A stretch of DNA of 35,140 bases, from positions 1 to 35,140 of the IMG/VR virus record IMGVR_UViG_3300044673_000115; one strand, given 5' to 3'. Shown here in pieces: positions 7,979 to 14,851 of this stretch. Within the stretch, counting starts at the first letter, position 1; each line of letters begins with the position of its first letter. Under the pieces are notes generated by a model, which was given only the letters and a program-made list of their open reading frames with translations, was not told the DNA's origin and searched no databases. The stretch is from a virus. A program made the position numbers and the translations under genes.

Positions 7979-8030
7979 CGTAATATGTTACGAATACAAG
8001 TTGGCACAATCTACGTCAAACTACGTCAAA
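7979..8030 (-). promoter_or_regulatory. Tandem TTTGACGTAG repeat with promoter-like hexamers and a CGTAA-N4-TTACG dyad
   Basis: On the minus strand two exact adjacent copies of the 10-mer TTTGACGTAG occupy 8030-8021 and 8020-8011, each carrying TTGACG. From the second (8019-8014) a 17-bp spacer leads to TATTCG (7996-7991), a weak -10. The dyad CGTAA-TATG-TTACG overlaps and follows at 7979-7992. The element lies in the 171-bp gap between the ribbon-helix-helix-like gene and the gpW/portal/capsid block. It could be a head-gene promoter with an operator bound by the adjacent small protein. The repeats are seen directly; the promoter and regulator roles are inferred. Confidence 0.5.
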
Positions 8031-8050
8031 ATTGGCGATACAATACGGGC

Positions 8051-8296
8051 CTATTGCCATGATTTCGCAAAGTTGCTCCCGGCCCGTTTTCTCCTCGTGG
8101 CGCCTGGCTCATCCGGCTTTTGCGAGTCCCGGACCTCCACGGTGAACGTGACAACCTCACGGAGTTCCACGGCCTTGAGACGCTCAAGAATTTTGTTGAC
8201 CACGGCGGAGGGGGAGATATTAAGCGCCCGGCTTATCTCCTCAACTTTCTTGGCGTTTTCCTCCGTGAGTTGGTAGCGTGTAGGCAAGAGGTCCAT
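8051..8296 (-). CDS. Ribbon-helix-helix-like small DNA-binding protein
   Basis: 81 residues from ATG 8296: MDLLPTRYQLTEENAKKVEE, then ISRALNISPSAVVNKILERL. A short strand (RYQLT), a helix (ENAKKVEEISRAL), a turn (NISPS) and a second helix (AVVNKILERLKAV) match the CopG/Arc ribbon-helix-helix pattern. The C-terminus is basic (RRKRAGSNFAKSWQ). It starts five bases after the TerL stop, and GGTGA five bases upstream can serve as ribosome site. A longer frame to 8518 overlaps TerL out of frame and is unlikely. The adjacent tandem 10-mer is a plausible operator for self-regulation. Confidence 0.65.
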   Translation of the reverse strand: MDLLPTRYQLTEENAKKVEEISRALNISPSAVVNKILERLKAVELREVVTFTVEVRDSQKPDEPGATRRKRAGSNFAKSWQ

Positions 8297-8300
8297 GACG

Positions 8301-10187
8301 TCACCAAGAGCTTGAGAAATTCCCGCGCCGGCGCGGAGGTTGCGGAGGAGGCGGAGGCTCAGGCTTGCGTTGCGATTGTGCCGGCCGGCCGGACTTGCTT
8401 GCGGCGGCCATTTCCAACTCCTGGGCGGACTCCTTGAGGCGGTCCTTGAGAGCGTCAAAGTCCGGTCCAAGGATTGTAATGGCGGCAACGTTGAGCACGT
8501 AGCAATCCAAGACCTCATTGCGGCGGTTGGGCTTGAGTACCCATTGGAGTTGTGGGTACCCGCTCGGCGTTTTTATGATTACTCTTTTTTCCGCCGTGAG
8601 TTGGTCAAAAAAGTCCCGGTTGGTTCTGTCATGAAAGTGCATAAAGCCGCCGGGGTACGGTTGGTCCGGCTCTCGTGTCAAGGTGAGGCGGTCGTATATC
8701 CGGGCCTTGATTGCGTCTACGCCGAGCCGCGCAAAACGGGCTTGGTATTTTTTCTCATACTTGACCTCAATGACAAAAGGCCGCTTGTTGCCGGACTCGC
8801 CCTTGGTTGCAAAGAAGCGCCGGCGTTGACGGCTCTTGACGTAGGTGTAGACGGCATCCGTGGAGTAGCCTGAGTCAATGCAAACGCAAGCCAACCCATG
8901 ACTCGAAAACGCCGGGAGGGAGAGGCCGCTCTCGTGCTTGTATTCCTTGGCAAGAAATTTGTCCAACTCCTCCCAAGTGCTCGGGCGCTCCGGTGAACCA
9001 TAGATTATGCGGCGGTCAATGAGCCAACTTTCAAACTCCTTGCCCCAACCTACCACTATGACCTCGAGGCGCTCCGCCTGGACGTCCACGCCGGCCGTCA
9101 TGACCAAGACCTCCGCCGGCACCTTGGGCTCAGGCGGCATCATGTACGCCTCGAGGCGTGCAAGCAAGCTCCCCTCCTCAATCTCGTAGCTCTTTTCCTC
9201 CACGAAAGTCTCACCAAGGCGTTGGTTGATAAATACCCGCAAGGTCTCCCGGTTGCGCTTGGCCTTGAGAAAATCCGTGACCAACTCGGACCAACCGGAA
9301 AAAGGTGAGATGAGTTCTGAGATATGAAAGCCGGCATGATGCCGGACGCTCGGGTTGCTCTTGCGCCATTCACCTTGCCGGACCATGCCGGTCTTGTAGC
9401 GTTCGTCAATCGGTTTCTTGCAATTCTCGCACGGGTAATGGATGCCCGAGCCGGTCTCCTTGTCAAAGCGGAGGTATGAGGTGCCAAGCTCCCGGAATTG
9501 GCTCGAGTCATTGAAAAGGAGGACTTGCTTGTGGCCGCAAAAAGGACAAGGGACAAAAAAGTGGCGTTGGTCGCTCTCAAAAAAACGTGACTCAATGCGA
9601 GAGAGCCCCCGGATTGTGGGCGTGGATACGGTGCATATTTTCCGGGCGTGATAGGTGTAGGTGATAGTCCTATTGCGTGCAAGCTCAACCTGGTCTCCCT
9701 CCTCGCCGGCGGTTGGCTCGTAGCCGTCCAAGTCATCCAGGAAAGCCCGTTGGATTGTCTTGCGGCGGAATCCGGCGGCCGAGGTTGCGCCTATCATGTA
9801 AATGGTTGAGCCGTGGCCGCGTTTATACAAAATGTTGCTATCCTTGGATTTCGTGGCCGGGAATTTCTCAGCAAGCCCCTCCGTGTCCCGTATCATGGTC
9901 TCAAGGTGGTCCTTGGACCATTCCTTAGCGTCCGCAATTGTTGGTTGGACCAACAACATGGGTCCGGGGTCCATGGCCATGAAAAAGCCTATTGGGTTAT
10001 CAATGGCCGCAAGGGTCCCGCCGGTACGTGCCGCTTTCATTACGGAAATATCAATGACGCTCGGCTCATTGAAAGCGTCCATGATTTCCCTTTGATACTC
10101 AGCCGCCGCCGTGGACCAATTCCCGCTCTCCGCGCTTAGCTCTTGGCTCAACTTTCTTTTTGCGTCCGCCCATTGGGAGACCGTCAT
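8301..10187 (-). CDS. Terminase large subunit, lambda gpA type
   Basis: 628 residues from ATG 10187 (MTVSQWADAKRKLSQELSAE), chosen because SGNWSTAAAEYQREIMDAF matches the gpA N-terminal pattern; the frame extends further only as low-complexity sequence overlapping TerS. The ATPase half has a divergent Walker A region, VMKAARTGG (49-57), and Walker B-like FLDDLDGYE (149-157). CPFCGHKQ (214-221) and CENC (253-256) form the zinc-finger-like pair of gpA proteins. AGVDVQAERLEVIVVGW near 385 begins the cos-cleaving nuclease domain, with CIDSGYSTDAVYTY further on. The C-terminus is Pro-rich. It packages DNA into proheads with TerS. It overlaps terS by about 90 bases. Confidence 0.92.
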   Translation of the reverse strand: MTVSQWADAKRKLSQELSAESGNWSTAAAEYQREIMDAFNEPSVIDISVMKAARTGGTLAAIDNPIGFFMAMDPGPMLLVQPTIADAKEWSKDHLETMIRDTEGLAEKFPATKSKDSNILYKRGHGSTIYMIGATSAAGFRRKTIQRAFLDDLDGYEPTAGEEGDQVELARNRTITYTYHARKICTVSTPTIRGLSRIESRFFESDQRHFFVPCPFCGHKQVLLFNDSSQFRELGTSYLRFDKETGSGIHYPCENCKKPIDERYKTGMVRQGEWRKSNPSVRHHAGFHISELISPFSGWSELVTDFLKAKRNRETLRVFINQRLGETFVEEKSYEIEEGSLLARLEAYMMPPEPKVPAEVLVMTAGVDVQAERLEVIVVGWGKEFESWLIDRRIIYGSPERPSTWEELDKFLAKEYKHESGLSLPAFSSHGLACVCIDSGYSTDAVYTYVKSRQRRRFFATKGESGNKRPFVIEVKYEKKYQARFARLGVDAIKARIYDRLTLTREPDQPYPGGFMHFHDRTNRDFFDQLTAEKRVIIKTPSGYPQLQWVLKPNRRNEVLDCYVLNVAAITILGPDFDALKDRLKESAQELEMAAASKSGRPAQSQRKPEPPPPPQPPRRRGNFSSSW

Positions 10188-10737
10188 CTTGGGCGGCGGC
10201 GTCCATATTTGAAAGGACCTCTTGAGCAATGCTCTCAAACTGTCCCAACCTCTCAAGCTCGTGGGGTATCTCGGAGAGGTCAATGAGTAGCTTGCGGACT
10301 GTTCCATCCAAGTATCCCTCAATCTCTTTGTTGGAAAATTCACGGGCAACCTTTTTGGGGAGCCCGAGGAGGATTGACCTTGCGGACTGTATTGCCGGCT
10401 CAATCGCACGTTGGACAATATCCAAGCCAACGGCGTCTCCCCGTTGCTTGGCGAGGCGCTCCTCGAGGATTTCCGCCTTGGCCCTCGCAATCCTAAGCTC
10501 AGCATTTTGGAGCGCCGTGCCGGTCCCGGTTGCGGCCTCCTCCGCTTGCTTGGAGAGCCGGGCAATGTACCACTTGAGGCAATCTACGAGGTCGTATTGG
10601 CCTCGCCCCAGGCGCGGCAAGCCCTCCTTTTTGGCCAAGATATTTACCCAACGGTCCGTCACCTTGTAGCCAACGGAGTCAAAGGCGGCCACGAGTTCCG
10701 GGAGCGTAACTACAATTTTTTTGGTTCGCTTGGCCAT
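10099..10737 (-). CDS. Terminase small subunit, lambda Nu1-like
   Basis: 212 residues: MAKRTKKIVVTLPELVAAFD, then SVGYKVTDRWVNILAKKEGL and PRLGRGQYDLVDCLKWYIARL, a winged-helix Nu1-type DNA-binding domain at about 8-60. An Ala/Glu/Arg-rich coiled-coil segment (LQNAELRIARAKAEILEERL) and LDIVQRAIEPAIQSARSILL follow, typical of phage TerS proteins. It recognises the packaging site, expected in the adjacent 459-bp gene-free stretch. TerL begins inside its 3' end. Confidence 0.87.
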   Translation of the reverse strand: MAKRTKKIVVTLPELVAAFDSVGYKVTDRWVNILAKKEGLPRLGRGQYDLVDCLKWYIARLSKQAEEAATGTGTALQNAELRIARAKAEILEERLAKQRGDAVGLDIVQRAIEPAIQSARSILLGLPKKVAREFSNKEIEGYLDGTVRKLLIDLSEIPHELERLGQFESIAQEVLSNMDAAAQDDGLPMGGRKKKVEPRAKRGERELVHGGG

Positions 10738-10876
10738 GCGTCAAAGCGGTTGAAAGTGCCGTGAATTCTCAGCAATCCGCAAAAGCCTCAAATGCGGAAT
10801 AGAAGTGCCTCGAATTTTGCACGGATTATGCGTAAATCTTGCGGCTTTCCGGTACCCGCATTGGAGGCGTCCGGGA

Positions 10877-10912
10877 GGACCCGCAAGCCGGGAGGGGTCC
10901 CGCATTTTTTTT
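10877..10912 (+). terminator. Plus-strand intrinsic terminator candidate
   Basis: GGACCC (10877-10882) and GGGTCC (10895-10900) form a 6-bp stem with a 12-nt loop, followed after CGCA by eight Ts (10905-10912). No plus-strand gene lies upstream, so it may stop antisense transcription into the control DNA ahead of terS, or simply be part of the packaging site. Confidence 0.45.
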
Positions 10913-11008
10913 GAGAGCCGTGAGACGTTGCAATTGTTGACTTGCGTTTGGATTTTTCGCGCCGCGCTATATTGTGCCCGTGCCCTCCCACGCTCCGAGA
11001 GCGGCGGC

Positions 11009-11037
11009 ATATAATAAGCTGAGCCACGCATGGCCAA
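11009..11037 (-). promoter_or_regulatory. Possible promoter ahead of terS
   Basis: On the minus strand TTGGCC (11037-11032) is followed by TATTAT (11016-11011, 15-bp spacer) or TTATAT (11014-11009, 17-bp spacer). This is the most AT-rich spot of the terS-upstream gap and would start transcription of the packaging and head genes. Matches are partial. Confidence 0.3.
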
Positions 11038-11196
11038 GCGGAGGGTGCCTTGCCCTTGTGCATCGGTGCAATAGCAAGGAGTTGCGTATTGCATAAGCCT
11101 TGCGGTTGTGCGGCGGACGGTGCCCGAGTCCGCTTGCCCGGAGTTCTGTAAGGGGTGCCCTTGCAATCCGGGCCAAGTGAGTTGCGTGGCCATAGG

Positions 11197-11376
11197 TTAG
11201 CGGGGAGGGTTGGCCGTTCCGGTGAGGATACGGATGAGCCGCACGGCAAGGAGGAGGAGGAGGGCCATGGTCAACGTGCAAAGGATTGCCGCCGCCCACG
11301 GCCCTTGGTTGTCCGCCTCGTGCAATGCACGGCCGAGCGTGTCCGGTTGTTGGGTCCGCGCCTGGGAGTTGCTCAC
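11197..11376 (-). CDS. Small single-span membrane protein
   Basis: 59 residues starting at GTG 11376, whose GTGA overlaps the stop of the upstream gene (11373-11375). It begins VSNSQARTQQPDTLGRALHE, then has a hydrophobic span AAAILCTLTMALLLLLAV (about 28-45) followed by RLIR. The short soluble N-terminus with a positive cluster after the span suggests an N-out, C-in topology. It is the last gene of the early-type block before the terS gap. The overlap and membrane span support it as real. Function unknown. Confidence 0.6.
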   Translation of the reverse strand: MSNSQARTQQPDTLGRALHEADNQGPWAAAILCTLTMALLLLLAVRLIRILTGTANPPR

Positions 11377-11906
11377 GGCTTGCCCTCCTTGCTTGCGCGG
11401 ATGCGCCCGAGTTCATAAGCCTCCCGCAAGGCGGTGATTTCTCCGTGCCCCCGCTTTACGTTCTCGTTCCATATCTCGCAAAGCCTCTCCACGAGTCCGT
11501 CCCCGGTCTCCGCCTCAGGATAGCGGCCCGGCTTTTCCTCCTTGAAGATTGCCGAGAGCCTCAACCCGGCAACAATGCCGCGCCGTATGTCCGCCCTCAT
11601 CCAATTGGGCGTCTCCCGGTCCGGCGCCGTGCTCTCCTTGGCCAAGCGGTCAACCTCCTCCGCAATAGCAATCTCCGCGCTCGTGCCCTCAAGCGTCCGG
11701 GAGTGATACATGACAAGCGCCTCCCGGTCCAAGATGACAAAGCGCTCCATGAGGCGGTTGGCTTTCAGTTTCCAATCTTCAATCTTGCCGGCCTCGAGGC
11801 AATCAAACGGCTCCCCGAGCCCCATGCCTCGAGCAACCCAAAGCGTCCGTTGCATCTCGTAGAGCGCCTCCGCCATGGCGTATATCTCTCTCTCCCGGAT
11901 TGTCAT
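11373..11906 (-). CDS. Hypothetical helical protein
   Basis: 177 residues, MTIREREIYAMAEALYEMQR, rich in Glu, Arg and Ala and mostly helical by pattern. Recognisable stretches are KANRLMERFVILDREALVMY and TPNWMRADIRRGIVAGLRLS. GGAGG lies five bases before the ATG, which overlaps the upstream stop (ATGA at 11903-11906). No catalytic or DNA-binding motif is recognisable. As part of the tightly overlapping early-type block it may be a host-takeover or regulatory accessory protein, but this is a guess from position. Confidence 0.65.
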   Translation of the reverse strand: MTIREREIYAMAEALYEMQRTLWVARGMGLGEPFDCLEAGKIEDWKLKANRLMERFVILDREALVMYHSRTLEGTSAEIAIAEEVDRLAKESTAPDRETPNWMRADIRRGIVAGLRLSAIFKEEKPGRYPEAETGDGLVERLCEIWNENVKRGHGEITALREAYELGRIRASKEGKP

Positions 11907-12199
11907 TTTGTCCTCCTCTCGTTTTTCTTGTACGTCCGCCGGACCAATTGCCCGTTGCGGAGCCTCTCGTAGATACGGCCGTTGGCATCCATGAGAAACT
12001 CAGGAAAATCTTTTGATTGCACCAAGCCAAAGCCTACCCGCCAACGTGGGAAAAGCTTGCCGTCTACTCGGACCATGCCCTCAGGCGTGCCGGCGTCCGC
12101 CGGTTGGTTGCGTGTCTCGAGCACGGGAGCGCCTTGCACCTCAACGGCCGCCTCCTTATGCGTGACCTCTTGGGCCTCTCGTTTGTTCGTGTCGCTCAT
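11903..12199 (-). CDS. Hypothetical protein
   Basis: 98 residues. The N-terminal half is polar and probably disordered (MSDTNKREAQEVTHKEAAVE, PADAGTPEGMVR). The C-terminal half is compact and basic (DGKLFPRWRVGFGLVQSKD, MDANGRIYERLRNGQLVRRT) and ends KKNERRTK. The compact part resembles a small beta domain that could bind nucleic acid. Both ends overlap neighbours by four bases (ATGA), which supports coupled translation. I do not recognise a family. Confidence 0.6.
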   Translation of the reverse strand: MSDTNKREAQEVTHKEAAVEVQGAPVLETRNQPADAGTPEGMVRVDGKLFPRWRVGFGLVQSKDFPEFLMDANGRIYERLRNGQLVRRTYKKNERRTK

Positions 12200-12621
12200 A
12201 TCTCAACCTCTCCGTTGTAGTACCATATCCCTTGCCTCCCCTTTGCGGGGACCGGCGTGACAAGCTTGAGGTCCGTGAGGATGAGACCGTGGCGTTGGAC
12301 GGCGCCGCAATCAATCAAAGCGGCGGCCGAGTCCTCAGGCTTGAGCAAGCGGACCTCTTGGACGGTTACGGCGCAAAGAATCCTCCCCCGCTCATAGAAT
12401 CCCTTGCCGCCGGTGAAAGCCTCCGTTGGTAGATACTCCACGGCCGAGCGCCACGCCTGAGCGTCCCAAGCTTGGCCGGCGTGGATGAGCAAGCGCTTGC
12501 CCTCGAGGGAGCGGAGCCGGTCATGGGTCCGGGTTTCAATCGTTTTCCAACCCCAGGCAATCCAAGAGGCCCACGGTTGCCAAAGCGTCAAGACCGGGAT
12601 GCCTTGCCGTTGGACAGTCAC
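12196..12621 (-). CDS. ASCH-domain protein
   Basis: 141 residues from GTG 12621. I prefer this to TTG 12633 because GGAGGA precedes it and its GTGA overlaps the HNH stop. The signature VLTLWQPWASWIAWGWKTIE followed by TRTHDR (about 10-35) and KRLLIHAGQAWD (42-53) are hallmarks of the ASCH fold, a PUA-like beta-barrel that binds RNA or modified nucleotides; some members are N4-acetylcytidine amidohydrolases. The later strands (GRILCAVTVQEVRLL, QGIWYYNGEVEI) complete the barrel. In a phage it may act in RNA or modified-base metabolism; the substrate cannot be told from sequence. Confidence 0.85.
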   Translation of the reverse strand: MTVQRQGIPVLTLWQPWASWIAWGWKTIETRTHDRLRSLEGKRLLIHAGQAWDAQAWRSAVEYLPTEAFTGGKGFYERGRILCAVTVQEVRLLKPEDSAAALIDCGAVQRHGLILTDLKLVTPVPAKGRQGIWYYNGEVEI

Positions 12622-13274
12622 GCTCTCCTCCAATTCTCGGCTTGCTCCTCGAGGAGAGCCCGAGCCGTCCGCTTGGCCCGTACATAAATCTCCCCGCTCT
12701 CATGCCGGTAGTATTCAAAGCGGCCCTCAATACTGCAAAGCTTGTCAAGATAGCGCCGAGCCGTGTTGGCCGGGTCAATGCCTACTTTCTCCGCGCCGCC
12801 ATTACGGACGTCCGAGGCCGAGAGGGTCCCGTGCCGTCTCAAGATGCGGCGGACCCAACGGCGGAAAGCCGGCTCCGCCTCTTGGTTTTTCTTCATCTCG
12901 GGAGAACATACCAAAAGACGCTCGTTTTTCTCTACGTCCAAGCCTGAAATCTTGCGTTTCCGCTCTCCCCCGGCCACTTTTCCCCCCTCCGTATCTCTCT
13001 CACATATAGAACGCATTTTTGCCTCCCCGTAGGTGCCTTTTTTGCCCCGTCCTCGCGGGTTTTTCTTGGTGTTGCACGAGCGGCAAAGCGCCACGAGGTT
13101 GGCCGGGTCATTGTTGTTTGGGTTGTTGTCCCAATGGTCCAAGACCGGGCGGCCGAGGTCTCCGGCGCATTTCGGGTTATCCAGGCCGAGCCTGGGCCCA
13201 AAGCATTTCCCGGCTTGGTCCTGTATTTTCTTCTCGAGGATATAGCGGACAAGAGAGGGATGCGGCCGGCTCAT
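12618..13274 (-). CDS. HNH endonuclease with C-terminal winged-helix-like region
   Basis: 218 residues from ATG 13274 with GGAGG five bases upstream. Residues about 24-70 form the HNH zinc-binding core: Cys24, Cys36, LDHWDNNPNNNDPANL (His47, Asn60) and LCRSCNTKKNPR (Cys64, Cys67). A charged linker follows. Residues about 128-205 look like a winged helix (FRRWVRRILRRHGTLSASDV, IDPANTARRYLDKLCSIEG, FEYYRHESGEIYVRAKR). HNH proteins in phages can assist terminase at cos, repair or home into DNA. It lies about 2 kb upstream of terS, so a packaging role is possible but unproven. It ends in a GTGA overlap with the ASCH gene. Confidence 0.85.
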   Translation of the reverse strand: MSRPHPSLVRYILEKKIQDQAGKCFGPRLGLDNPKCAGDLGRPVLDHWDNNPNNNDPANLVALCRSCNTKKNPRGRGKKGTYGEAKMRSICERDTEGGKVAGGERKRKISGLDVEKNERLLVCSPEMKKNQEAEPAFRRWVRRILRRHGTLSASDVRNGGAEKVGIDPANTARRYLDKLCSIEGRFEYYRHESGEIYVRAKRTARALLEEQAENWRRA

Positions 13275-13978
13275 GCAATCCTCCCTTGCCTCAAGAGCTT
13301 GGGCTCAATCCTTGAGCGCCATACTTGGCGGAAAACCGTGCGGAGTTTTTTTGGGTCCGTGACCTCGTGACCCTTGTTGCGTATCGCCCTCGCATAGTCG
13401 CCTTGGACGTCCTGGGTCAACTCGAGGAGCGTGTACGCCACGGAATTTGATATTTTGCCCTCGTAGAATAGGTCACGGAGGCCGGGATGCAAGTTGGCAA
13501 GGCGGAGGTGATGACTCAAACGGCGGTCCGTCAATTCCAACTTGAGCTTGACGAAATCCACGGAGGCGCCCACGCTCCAAAGCTCCGTAAGCGCCGCCGA
13601 GTAGTCAAGAGGGTGCAAGTGGTTCCGCTCGGCCAAGTTGTCCACAATCGACGCCTGGTACGCCTCAACCTCCGTGGCGTATTCCCTAAAGATTGCCCGG
13701 ACATGGCCGAGCTTGGAGCTACGAGCCGCACGGAGACGGCGTTGGCCTATGACTACGGTGTAGGCGTATCCTCCGCTCTCCGCTTTTTCCTCCGGCGTGT
13801 TGCGCCGAACCACAATGGGAAACGTCAAGCCGCGCCGAGAGAGCGCAATGGCAAGGTCCGTGTCCGTGGTCCGGCGGATGCGAGGCTCCCAACTCCGCCG
13901 GCGGTCCTGGATGAGCGCCGTTGGCAAGAGCCAAACTTGCGCCGCGCCCGGTCTTGATTGTGTCCACGCCATTGTCAT
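13271..13978 (-). CDS. ParB-like (ParB/Spo0J/KorB) protein
   Basis: 235 residues. The N-terminal part has the ParB pattern: VWLLPTALIQDRRRSWEPRI, LAIALSRRGLTFPIVVRR, YTVVIGQRRLRAARSSKLGH (the GxRR-type box) and VDNLAERNHLHPLDYSAAL. A helix-turn-helix segment (VKLKLELTDRRLSHHLRLAN) and LRDLFYEGKISNSVAYTLLE follow. In plasmids the family binds centromere-like sites as a CTP switch; in phages ParB-like proteins also occur as regulators or nucleases. No ParA ATPase is visible, so active partition is unlikely. It shares a transcription unit with the PAPS-reductase-like gene. ATGA overlaps occur at both ends. Confidence 0.87.
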   Translation of the reverse strand: MTMAWTQSRPGAAQVWLLPTALIQDRRRSWEPRIRRTTDTDLAIALSRRGLTFPIVVRRNTPEEKAESGGYAYTVVIGQRRLRAARSSKLGHVRAIFREYATEVEAYQASIVDNLAERNHLHPLDYSAALTELWSVGASVDFVKLKLELTDRRLSHHLRLANLHPGLRDLFYEGKISNSVAYTLLELTQDVQGDYARAIRNKGHEVTDPKKLRTVFRQVWRSRIEPKLLRQGRIA

Positions 13979-14178
13979 GCCCTCCGGTATTGGCCGCTCT
14001 CCGAGGGATGCTCACGGACCACGTTGGAAAACTTGAAAAGCTCTTGGTCCGTGCACATATCCATTGTCCGGCCGGGGTTGAGACGGCGCCGGCGGAGGAC
14101 CTTAGGTGCGAGGATAGCGCCGTTGGCGAGTTGGCGGCGGACGCCGTTGGGGTAGTTCTGAGAGACGCTCTTGCCCAT
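13975..14178 (-). CDS. Small basic hypothetical protein
   Basis: 67 residues from ATG 14178, chosen because AAGGAG precedes it at good spacing; a longer frame to 14274 lacks such a site. It begins MGKSVSQNYPNGVRRQLANG, with an Arg-rich middle (KVLRRRRLNPGRTMDMCTDQ) and a helical end (ELFKFSNVVREH). The basic patch suggests nucleic-acid binding. Its stop overlaps the ParB-like start (ATGA at 13975-13978), so the two are probably co-translated. No family recognised. Confidence 0.6.
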   Translation of the reverse strand: MGKSVSQNYPNGVRRQLANGAILAPKVLRRRRLNPGRTMDMCTDQELFKFSNVVREHPSESGQYRRA

Positions 14179-14222
14179 GGTTGTCTCCTTTTGCTTGTGT
14201 CCTTGGTGAGTATAGTTGCGGC

Positions 14223-14522
14223 TCAGTAGCCCAACTCCTTGGTTGGGTCCTTGTAATAGTATCCCGTGGCGCAATTGCCGCCAATTGGCGTCCCCCGGTC
14301 GTGGAGGACGGTATGGGCCTCCATGAATATCCGCGTATCAATCCGCCGGAAACGGTTGCCGGGCGCTCCGTTCCACAAGTTGAGAATCTCGGAGAGGGGT
14401 ATTGGGCGGCGCTCCGTTATTGTCCCCCGCTCATACTGAGCTTTCAGCATCTTGAGGAGATGCTCAGCAAGCTCCTCCGGGGTCACGCCTGGGCGTGGCT
14501 TGGTATCTCTTGCGGTGCTCAT
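14223..14522 (-). CDS. Probable winged-helix DNA-binding protein
   Basis: 99 residues, MSTARDTKPRPGVTPEELAE. The C-terminal two thirds read as a winged helix: IPLSEILNLWNGAPGNRF, then RIDTRIFMEAHTVLHDRGTP and IGGNCATGYYYKDPTKEL, where a recognition helix ends in RG-x-PI and the wing is G-x-x-x-GYYY. This pattern occurs in phage regulators and replication-organiser proteins. It is encoded just after a 110-residue hypothetical gene with a 4-base overlap. A regulatory or origin-binding role is inferred; no repressor dimerisation or peptidase domain is present. Confidence 0.6.
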   Translation of the reverse strand: MSTARDTKPRPGVTPEELAEHLLKMLKAQYERGTITERRPIPLSEILNLWNGAPGNRFRRIDTRIFMEAHTVLHDRGTPIGGNCATGYYYKDPTKELGY

Positions 14523-14851
14523 GCTCGGGCCTCGTGGCGTGGGTCATTAAAAGGCCGGCTTTCGGCAAGGCGTTGGAAGTCAGGCAAGTGGCAAAGCTCA
14601 TATATGTCATCATGGACCACGCCGGCCTCATCCGTGACAATATCCGAGGCCACAACCTCCGCGCCGGCAATGTTGCAAACATATTGCCGCGTGTTCCCCG
14701 TTACATAGTGCCTATTAAACTCATCCACGAGACGCTCGTAGAGCCCGTAGGCAATAAAAATCGTATTCGGCCGATTGACGCGGAGGCGCCAAGCCTCCTT
14801 TGTTGCCGTGTCCATCTTGGCAATGATAGACTCAAGAATTTTGTGGCCCAT
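14519..14851 (-). CDS. Hypothetical protein
   Basis: 110 residues, MGHKILESIIAKMDTATKEA. An alternating alpha/beta pattern follows: WRLRVNRPNTIFIAYGLYER, HYVTGNTRQYVCNIAGAEVV and DEAGVVHDDIYELCHLPDF. GGAGAGGAGC lies just before the ATG, which sits 20 bases inside the end of the PAPS-reductase-like gene. There is no membrane segment and no recognisable catalytic motif. Its location between the reductase-like and winged-helix genes makes it a candidate partner of either. Confidence 0.6.
   Translation of the reverse strand: MGHKILESIIAKMDTATKEAWRLRVNRPNTIFIAYGLYERLVDEFNRHYVTGNTRQYVCNIAGAEVVASDIVTDEAGVVHDDIYELCHLPDFQRLAESRPFNDPRHEARA

Larger units (their letters stand above)
10738..11196. other. 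Gene-free 459 bp upstream of terS; cos/pac candidate with clustered CCGCA sites
   Basis: I find no convincing gene here. CCGCA or its complement TGCGG occurs at 10777, 10793 (minus), 10840 (minus), 10856, 10881 and 10900, six times in 128 bp where well under one is expected, and again near 11100-11112. There is also a short hairpin CGCTC-cga-GAGCG (10991-11003) and AT-rich patches. In lambda the cohesive-end and terminase-binding sites lie immediately upstream of Nu1, which is the position of this region. The cos role is inferred from position and repeats. Confidence 0.45.

Noticed and set aside
8051-8518. Longer start for the ribbon-helix-helix-like gene
   Set aside because: The added residues lie in TerL's antiphase frame; the start at 8296 follows the TerL stop and has a ribosome site.
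8301-10565. Extended TerL start at 10565
   Set aside because: The extra 126 residues are Arg/Ser/Pro-rich, overlap TerS out of frame, and precede the conserved MTVSQWADAKRKL start.
10967-11416. 150-codon minus-strand frame across the terS-upstream gap
   Set aside because: His/Pro/Arg-rich composition is unlike a protein and the overlapping GTG-start frame 11197-11376 with a membrane span and GTGA coupling is better supported.
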